NCBI RefSeq assembly: GCF_014836555.1
Contig: NZ_JACSQQ010000019.1
Location: forward strand, 12,695 to 47,895
Origin: Oerskovia rustica
Lineage (GTDB): Bacteria; Actinomycetota; Actinomycetes; Actinomycetales; Cellulomonadaceae
Direction of reading: 5' to 3'
DNA length: 35,201 bases
Positions 31,100-35,201 of this stretch are shown here, in pieces. The notes under the pieces were generated by a model. It did no database searches and was not told where the DNA came from. It saw nothing but the letters and a program-made list of their open reading frames with translations. The position numbers and the translations under genes were made by a program. Each line of letters begins with the position of its first letter. The first letter of the stretch is position 1.

Positions 31100-31948
31100 C
31101 TACAGGCCCGTCGTGCTCACACCGTGCTCTGCCTGTTCTGCGGTGTATCCCTCGAACCTGAGCTGCTCGATGAGTCCGGAGCGTGAGAAAGAGGTGAACT
31201 CCAGGTAGTTCGCCGCGCTGGCCGCGGCCTGCGCGTTCCAGTCGACGCCGCCTTCGGTCTCCAAGCGGGCGATCGCGAACTCCGCATCCGGGGCGCTGAA
31301 GCCTTCGAACTCCAGCTGGCCGGCAAGGCCGGAGCGGGAGAAGGCTGTGAAGTCGAGATAGTTCACGGCCGATCGATAGGCATTCTGCTGGGCGACCGAA
31401 CCCTGCCGGGCGGCCTCGGCGGCGGCGGCCTCGGCAGCGGCTGCCTCGTCCGCCAGGCGCTGCTCCTCCGCGAGGCGGTCCGCCTCGGCCTGGGCCGCAG
31501 CCGCCGCGTCCTCCTCGGCCAGACGCTCAGCCTCGGCGGCCTCTTCGACAGCAAGGTCTTTCGCGGACTTCTCGTCGTCCTGGGTCTGTGTGGCGGCACT
31601 GTCCGCGACGGGCTCGTCGGGATTTCCGCCGCCGCCTCCGCTCAGAGCGGCAACCAGCACGATGAGCAGAACCGACGCTGCGCCGATTCCGGTGAGAATC
31701 TTGTGGCGGGCGAACCAGGAATTCGTCGTCGGCATTCCCGTGAATGGTGGAGGAGGAGGTTTCGTCGGTCCTGTCGAGGCGGACGGATGCCCCGGTGCTT
31801 CCGCGAAACCGTCGACGGAGTCCTCGACCCAGAACTCCCAACCCTGTGGCGCTGGCTCCCACGAGGGATCGGGCTTCCAGCCTGGCGGAGGTGTCCATCC
31901 AGCCGGGGGCGGGGGCCAGTTCGGCGGGGAGGTGTATCGCAGTGCCAT
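31100..31948 (-). CDS. Membrane-anchored protein with two Ltp domains
   Basis: A 282-residue protein. Residues about 8-40 are a Pro/Trp-rich DUF2510-like segment (PPGWKPDPSWEPAPQGWEFW). A membrane helix lies at about 84-103, a Gly tract follows, and an Ala/Glu-rich coiled coil spans about 120-182. Two Ltp repeats end the protein: NYLDFTAFSRSGLAGQLEFEG (split as 197-217) and NYLEFTSFSRSGLIEQLRFEG (247-267). Ltp domains occur in a phage lipoprotein that blocks DNA injection by other phages and in many host surface proteins. The topology would place the Ltp pair outside. No lipobox Cys is present. GAGGAG precedes the ATG; 18 nt upstream is a weaker alternative. Confidence 0.85.
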   Translation of the reverse strand: MALRYTSPPNWPPPPAGWTPPPGWKPDPSWEPAPQGWEFWVEDSVDGFAEAPGHPSASTGPTKPPPPPFTGMPTTNSWFARHKILTGIGAASVLLIVLVAALSGGGGGNPDEPVADSAATQTQDDEKSAKDLAVEEAAEAERLAEEDAAAAAQAEADRLAEEQRLADEAAAAEAAAAEAARQGSVAQQNAYRSAVNYLDFTAFSRSGLAGQLEFEGFSAPDAEFAIARLETEGGVDWNAQAAASAANYLEFTSFSRSGLIEQLRFEGYTAEQAEHGVSTTGL

Positions 31949-32310
31949 GGCCACTCCTCTGGACATTCCGGTACATCAGTTTGAGAAGTCTGGCACGGTG
32001 AGAGGTCGGGGTATATGGCGAGGGACGGCGAACCGCCGGTGCGGCGGGTGAATTCGGAGGCCCTGAGGGAATCATGGGGGTGGAATGCCGTGCGAGCGCC
32101 CGCCTGCATTGGCAGACCGCAGGTAGTTGGAGTGAAACCTGGCTGTCGGATCGCGTGTTGTGACCAGCTCGTCGGTGATGCTCGTCCGGCCCGGACGCCT
32201 CCGCGGGATGCCGGACCGAGGGGCACAGCACGGCACCCCCGTCGCCACATAGGGCGGCCGGGGTGCCGTCACTGCAGGGAGCTCGCGACTACCACCGCGA
32301 GCACCGACGA
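31949..32310. other. Intergenic region without a supported gene
   Basis: 362 bp between the Ltp gene and the end of glnA. It holds the Ltp ribosome site, a weak TATA-like string (TATACC, minus strand, 32015 to 32010) and the glnA hairpin near 32231-32268. It looks less GC-rich than its flanks. Short overlapping ORFs on both strands have no recognisable product. Confidence 0.5.
32231..32268 (-). terminator. Hairpin downstream of glnA
   Basis: CGGCACCCC (32231-32239) is a perfect inverted match to GGGGTGCCG (32260-32268), with a further GCC/GGC pairing possible in the loop. It begins about 43 nt beyond the glnA stop. There is no T-tract on the minus strand. Confidence 0.55.
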
Positions 32311-33735
32311 TCAGAGGTCGTAGTACAGCTCGAACTCGTGGGGGTGCGGACGCAGACGGATCGGGTCGATCTCGTGCGTGCGCTTGTAGTCGATCCACGT
32401 CGCGATGAGGTCCTCGGTGAAGACGTCGCCCACCGTGAGGTAGTCGTGGTCGGCCTCGAGGGCGTCGAGGGCCTCGCCGAGGGAGGCGGGGACCTGCTGG
32501 ATCGCCGCGTGCTCCTCGGGGGGCAGCTCGTAGAGGTCCTTGTCGATCGGCTCGGGGGGCTCGATGCGGTTCTTGATGCCGTCGATGCCGGCGAGGAGCT
32601 GTGCGGCGAAGGCCAGGTACGGGTTGGCCGACGGGTCCGGCACGCGGAACTCGACGCGCTTGGCCTTGGGCGAGGAACCGGTGACCGGGATGCGGATGCA
32701 CGCGGAGCGGTTGCGGGCCGAGTAGACCAGGTTGACGGGGGCCTCGTAGCCGGGGACCAGGCGGTGGTAGGAGTTCACCGACGGGTTCGTGAAGGCGAGG
32801 AGCGAGGGCGCGTGCTTGAGCAGGCCGCCGATGTACCAGCGGGCGAGGTCCGACAGGCCGCCGTAGCCCTTCTCGTCGAAGAACAGCGGCTCGCCGTCCT
32901 TCCAGAGCGACTGGTGCGAGTGCATCCCGGAGCCGTTGTCACCGAAGATCGGCTTGGGCATGAAGGTCGCGGACTTGCCGGCCTCCCAGGCGACGTTCTT
33001 GATGACGTACTTGAACTTCATCAGGTCGTCGGCCGCTGCGGTCAGCGTCGAGAAGCGGTAGTTGATCTCCTGCTGGCCGGCGGTGCCCACCTCGTGGTGC
33101 GCGCGCTCGACGTCGAGGCCGACCTGGTCGAGGACGGCGCACATCTCGTCGCGCAGGTCCGCCATCTGGTCGTTGGGGGAGACGGGGAAGTAGCCACCCT
33201 TGTAGCGGGTCTTGTAGCCGAGGTTGCCACCCTCCTCGACGCGACCGGTGTTCCAGGCCGCTTCCTTGGAGTCGAGGTGGTAGTACGACTCGTTCTGGCT
33301 CGTCTTGAACCGGACGTCGTCGAAGATGTAGAACTCGGCCTCGGGGGCAAAGAACGCGGTGTCGGCGATGCCGGTGCTGCGCAGGTACGCCTCGGCCTTG
33401 AAGGCGACGTTGCGCGGGTCGCGCGAGTACGCCTCGTCGGTGAAGGGGTCCACGATCGAGAAGTTCACGATGAGCGTCTTGCGCTTGCGGAACGGGTCGA
33501 CGTAGGCCGTCGTGACGTCGGGGATGAGCTTCATGTCCGACTCGTGGATCGCCTGGAAGCCGCGGATCGAGGACCCGTCGAACATCATGCCGTCCGTGAA
33601 GGCGGACTCGGCGAACTGCGAGATCGGGATGTTGAAGTGCTGCATCACGCCCGGCAGGTCGCAGAACCGGACGTCGACGAACTCGACGCCTTCGTTCTGG
33701 GTGAAGGCGATTGCCTCCTCCGCGTTCTTGAACAT
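32311..33735 (-). CDS. glnA: Glutamine synthetase type I (GSI-beta)
   Basis: A 474-residue enzyme that joins ammonia to glutamate with ATP. It has the N-terminal Asp/Phe region ([12 protein letters not shown]), the metal and glutamate site ([26 protein letters not shown]), the ATP site ([21 protein letters not shown]), and [20 protein letters not shown]. Tyr402 in [10 protein letters not shown] is the adenylylation site that defines GSI-beta and implies a GlnE adenylyltransferase elsewhere. AAGGAG sits 7 nt upstream of the ATG. Dodecameric and cytoplasmic. Transcription is likely controlled by GlnR: a four-element GlnR-type box lies 68-105 bp upstream. Confidence 0.97.
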   Translation of the reverse strand: MFKNAEEAIAFTQNEGVEFVDVRFCDLPGVMQHFNIPISQFAESAFTDGMMFDGSSIRGFQAIHESDMKLIPDVTTAYVDPFRKRKTLIVNFSIVDPFTDEAYSRDPRNVAFKAEAYLRSTGIADTAFFAPEAEFYIFDDVRFKTSQNESYYHLDSKEAAWNTGRVEEGGNLGYKTRYKGGYFPVSPNDQMADLRDEMCAVLDQVGLDVERAHHEVGTAGQQEINYRFSTLTAAADDLMKFKYVIKNVAWEAGKSATFMPKPIFGDNGSGMHSHQSLWKDGEPLFFDEKGYGGLSDLARWYIGGLLKHAPSLLAFTNPSVNSYHRLVPGYEAPVNLVYSARNRSACIRIPVTGSSPKAKRVEFRVPDPSANPYLAFAAQLLAGIDGIKNRIEPPEPIDKDLYELPPEEHAAIQQVPASLGEALDALEADHDYLTVGDVFTEDLIATWIDYKRTHEIDPIRLRPHPHEFELYYDL

Positions 33736-33786
33736 CCGTAACTCCTTGGTAGTGGGTCCTCTGGCCGTACCTCCAGTGGCGCCTCG

Positions 33787-33792
33787 AACCTA
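33787..33792 (-). promoter_or_regulatory. Putative -10 box of glnA
   Basis: TAGGTT on the minus strand (33792 to 33787) fits TANNNT. The GlnR-type box ends 11 bp upstream and covers the expected -35 position. Confidence 0.4.
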
Positions 33793-33802
33793 GGCCTCAG
33801 GG

Positions 33803-33840
33803 GTTTCCCCACCGTGTACCGAGTGTTTCGTCCGTGTTAC
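33803..33840 (-). promoter_or_regulatory. GlnR-type nitrogen-control box upstream of glnA
   Basis: Read on the minus strand: GTAAC (33840-33836), n6, GAAAC (33829-33825), n6, TACAC (33818-33814), n6, GAAAC (33807-33803). This matches the actinobacterial GlnR pattern gTnAc-n6-GaAAc-n6-GtnAC-n6-GaAAc with exact 6-bp spacers. Element 3 is degenerate; the other three match fully. GlnR is an OmpR-type regulator of nitrogen genes. Confidence 0.75.
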
Positions 33841-33861
33841 ACAGCGGCGGGCTGTGTGACA
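33835..33861. repeat. Imperfect inverted repeat between glnA and the RDD gene
   Basis: TGTTACACAGC (33835-33845) and GCTGTGTGACA (33851-33861) are inverted with 10 of 11 positions matching and a 5-bp spacer. The left arm overlaps the outer GTAAC element of the GlnR-type box. It may be a second operator. Confidence 0.7.
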
Positions 33862-33961
33862 TCGGCGCGACGGCGCACGACGGCGGGCCCTGTGCGGGCC
33901 TGGTGGGCCTCCCTCGACCGGGACGAACCGGTCGGGCGCCGGAACCCGCCTCACCGCCACG

Positions 33962-33967
33962 TAGGCT
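33962..33967 (+). promoter_or_regulatory. Putative -10 box of a leaderless RDD-protein message
   Basis: TAGGCT fits TANNNT and ends 6 nt before the GTG start. There is no Shine-Dalgarno, so transcription likely begins at the start codon. Confidence 0.4.
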
Positions 33968-33973
33968 GGTGCC

Positions 33974-34414
33974 GTGGTGTCGCGTGAAGATGTGGGTTCC
34001 TGGCTCGAGGGTACGCCGACCGGCGGGGAGAACGGTCGAGGCGGTCGCCTCGGCCTGCCGTCCGACGGTCCCGGTTCGTTGGCGACGGTCGGCCGTCGTG
34101 CGGTCGCGCTCGTCGTCGACTGGGTGCTGTGCCTGCTCATCAGCTACCTCGTCTTCGACGCGAACTCGATGGCGACGCTCGGCGTGTTCGCGGTCGAGAA
34201 CCTGCTCCTGGTGAGCACGCTCGGCTACACGGTCGGTCACCGCGTCATGGGCCTGCAGGTGCGGGTCCTGGGCGGCGAGGGTCGCATGGTGGGCCTGTGG
34301 CGGGCTCTGGTGCGCACGGTGCTGCTGTGCCTGGTCGTCCCGGCCGTGGTGTGGGACGGCGACGGTCGCGGCATGCACGACAAGGCCGCCGGCACGGTCA
34401 TCGTCCGCGCCTGA
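33974..34414 (+). CDS. RDD family membrane protein
   Basis: A 146-residue protein with a disordered Gly-rich N-terminus (about 40 residues) and an RDD domain. The motif is seen as LATVGRRAVALVVDWVLC with Arg/Asp in helix 1, then VENLLLVSTLGYTVGHRVMGLQVRVLGG and a third helix, LVRTVLLCLVVPAVVW, ending in a DGRGMHDKAAGTVIV tail. The DxxGRGxHDxxAGT ending is conserved in the family. RDD proteins are thought to be transport-related; function here is unknown. The start is GTG 33974 (a second GTG follows at 33977). It is divergent from glnA, and this arrangement is common in actinobacteria. Confidence 0.88.
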   Translation: MVSREDVGSWLEGTPTGGENGRGGRLGLPSDGPGSLATVGRRAVALVVDWVLCLLISYLVFDANSMATLGVFAVENLLLVSTLGYTVGHRVMGLQVRVLGGEGRMVGLWRALVRTVLLCLVVPAVVWDGDGRGMHDKAAGTVIVRA

Positions 34415-34507
34415 CGCGTTCTCCAGGTACGCACCGGCAGGCATCGGCAGCACCGGCAGGTGGCACCCGTGCCCGACGGCGCCGCTCGCCTCGGCGCAGG
34501 GCCCGCC

Positions 34508-35125
34508 TCAGCCCTCGCCCGCCCCGGGTGCACGCCAGACGAGCGTGTACCGCCAGTAGAGCCGGCGGCGCAGCCGTGCGCCGGGCAGGATCTCCCGTGC
34601 TGCCGTACGCAGCTCGGCGTGGCTCGTGGTGACCTCCGCGATCGGCGAGCCGTGCTCCCACTCCCCGCGGCGCCGTCGGGCGATCTTCGCGGCGGGGACG
34701 CCAGCCGCGCTGACCGCCCAGTCCCAGGCCGTGCGCGGCCGCGTCAGCCCCACGACGGCGAGCGTCCCGCCGGGGGCGACCAGGTCGCGCAGGCGCCGCA
34801 GTCCCGCGTCGAGCGGGAGGTGGTGCAGCGTCGCGACGGTCGTGACGACGTCGAAGGGCTCGGCGAGGCCGGGGAGCGGGTCCAGGACGTCGCCCGCGAG
34901 GTAGTCGAGGCCGGTCGGGGAGCCCTCGGCGGCGCGGCGCGCACGGTCCACCTGTTCGGGGTCGAGGTCGAGCCCCAGCACCTCGGCGGCTCCGGCGGCG
35001 CGGAGCCGTCGCGTCAGGAGCCCCTCGCCGCAGCCCACGTCGAGCGCGGTGCGGGTCCCGGGACCCACGAGCCGCGTCAGGACGGGGAAGTAGTGGGTGC
35101 TGTGGTTCCAGTACGGGTCGCTCAC
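34508..35125 (-). CDS. Class I SAM-dependent methyltransferase
   Basis: A 205-residue Rossmann methyltransferase. Motif I is ALDVGCGEGLL (about 27-37), motif II is VLGLDLDPEQVDRA, and the post-I acidic loop GDVLDPLPG is followed by DVVTTVATLHHLPLD and a LVAPGGTLAVVGL strand. The C-terminus has basic segments (KIARRRRGEWEHG, RLRRRLYWRYTLVW). The methyl acceptor is unknown. The GTG start has AAGGAGG 5 nt upstream, a strong ribosome site. It converges with the RDD gene across about 90 bp that hold a short direct repeat (GCACCGGCAGG at 34431 and 34450). Confidence 0.88.
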   Translation of the reverse strand: MSDPYWNHSTHYFPVLTRLVGPGTRTALDVGCGEGLLTRRLRAAGAAEVLGLDLDPEQVDRARRAAEGSPTGLDYLAGDVLDPLPGLAEPFDVVTTVATLHHLPLDAGLRRLRDLVAPGGTLAVVGLTRPRTAWDWAVSAAGVPAAKIARRRRGEWEHGSPIAEVTTSHAELRTAAREILPGARLRRRLYWRYTLVWRAPGAGEG

Positions 35126-35201
35126 GGGGGCCTCCTTGCTGCGCCGACCCCGTCGTCGGCGCGGGACGGGGATGCACGACGGCCCGCCCGGCGCCCGGGG
35201 G

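Noticed and set aside
32263-33741. 492-codon plus-strand ORF antisense to glnA
   Set aside because: Mirror of glnA codon bias; Val/Glu/Arg-rich with no recognisable motif.
34431-34473. Direct repeat GCACCGGCAGG and small GGCAC/GTGCC hairpin as a terminator
   Set aside because: The stem is only 5 bp with a 2-nt loop; too weak to call.

Overview
This is a very GC-rich (roughly 70% or more) actinobacterial chromosome segment. F420-dependent and ANTAR-type proteins, a GlnR-like box upstream of a GSI-beta glutamine synthetase, TANNNT -10 elements, leaderless starts and a multi-paralogue Asp23 cluster point to the order Micrococcales (Cellulomonadaceae/Promicromonosporaceae-like). That placement is inference from gene content. 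No tRNA, rRNA, CRISPR array, insertion sequence or prophage was recognised.

Layout. 163-7674: a 2503-residue LPXTG-type surface protein with about nine DUF11-like units and six DUF5979-like units. 7907-10827: a YihY/BrkB membrane protein, a zinc alcohol dehydrogenase and a translationally coupled protein of unknown function. 10837-12233 (minus): a GT2 glycosyltransferase coupled to a DUF2238/YjdF-like membrane protein. 12324-14699: an APC permease and a manganese catalase. 14753-18023 (minus): a tightly coupled three-gene operon of an acyl-CoA dehydrogenase-like protein, a PIG-L deacetylase fused to a NodS-like methyltransferase, and a GT2 glycosyltransferase. 18135-18872 (minus): a PAS-ANTAR regulator. 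19030-20081 (minus): an ECF sigma factor with a coupled Asp23-like protein, divergent from a six-gene Asp23/DUF2273/DUF6286/AmaP operon (20212-23046). The two units share an intergenic region holding a perfect CRP/GlxR-type palindrome.

23096-29099 (minus) is a six-gene stressosome operon: RsbR, RsbS, RsbT, a HATPase-PP2C fusion, a hybrid histidine kinase with a degenerate RsbT-like N-terminus, and a REC-PP2C phosphatase. Almost every junction overlaps by 4 nt. The expected logic is that RsbR/RsbS hold RsbT, stress releases RsbT, and the signal passes to the kinase and phosphatases. No sigma-B, RsbW or RsbV is present in the window. 29242-30861 (minus) holds an F420-dependent LLM oxidoreductase and a RibD/DHFR-like reductase. 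31100-31948 (minus) is a membrane-anchored protein with two Ltp domains. 32311-33735 (minus) is glnA with a GlnR-type box upstream. 33974-34414 is an RDD membrane protein, and 34508-35125 (minus) a SAM methyltransferase.

The main candidates for undescribed biology are the PIG-L/NodS-fusion operon, which resembles part of the Nod-factor chemistry, the rewired stressosome operon, and the ECF-sigma/Asp23 divergon with its CRP-type operator.
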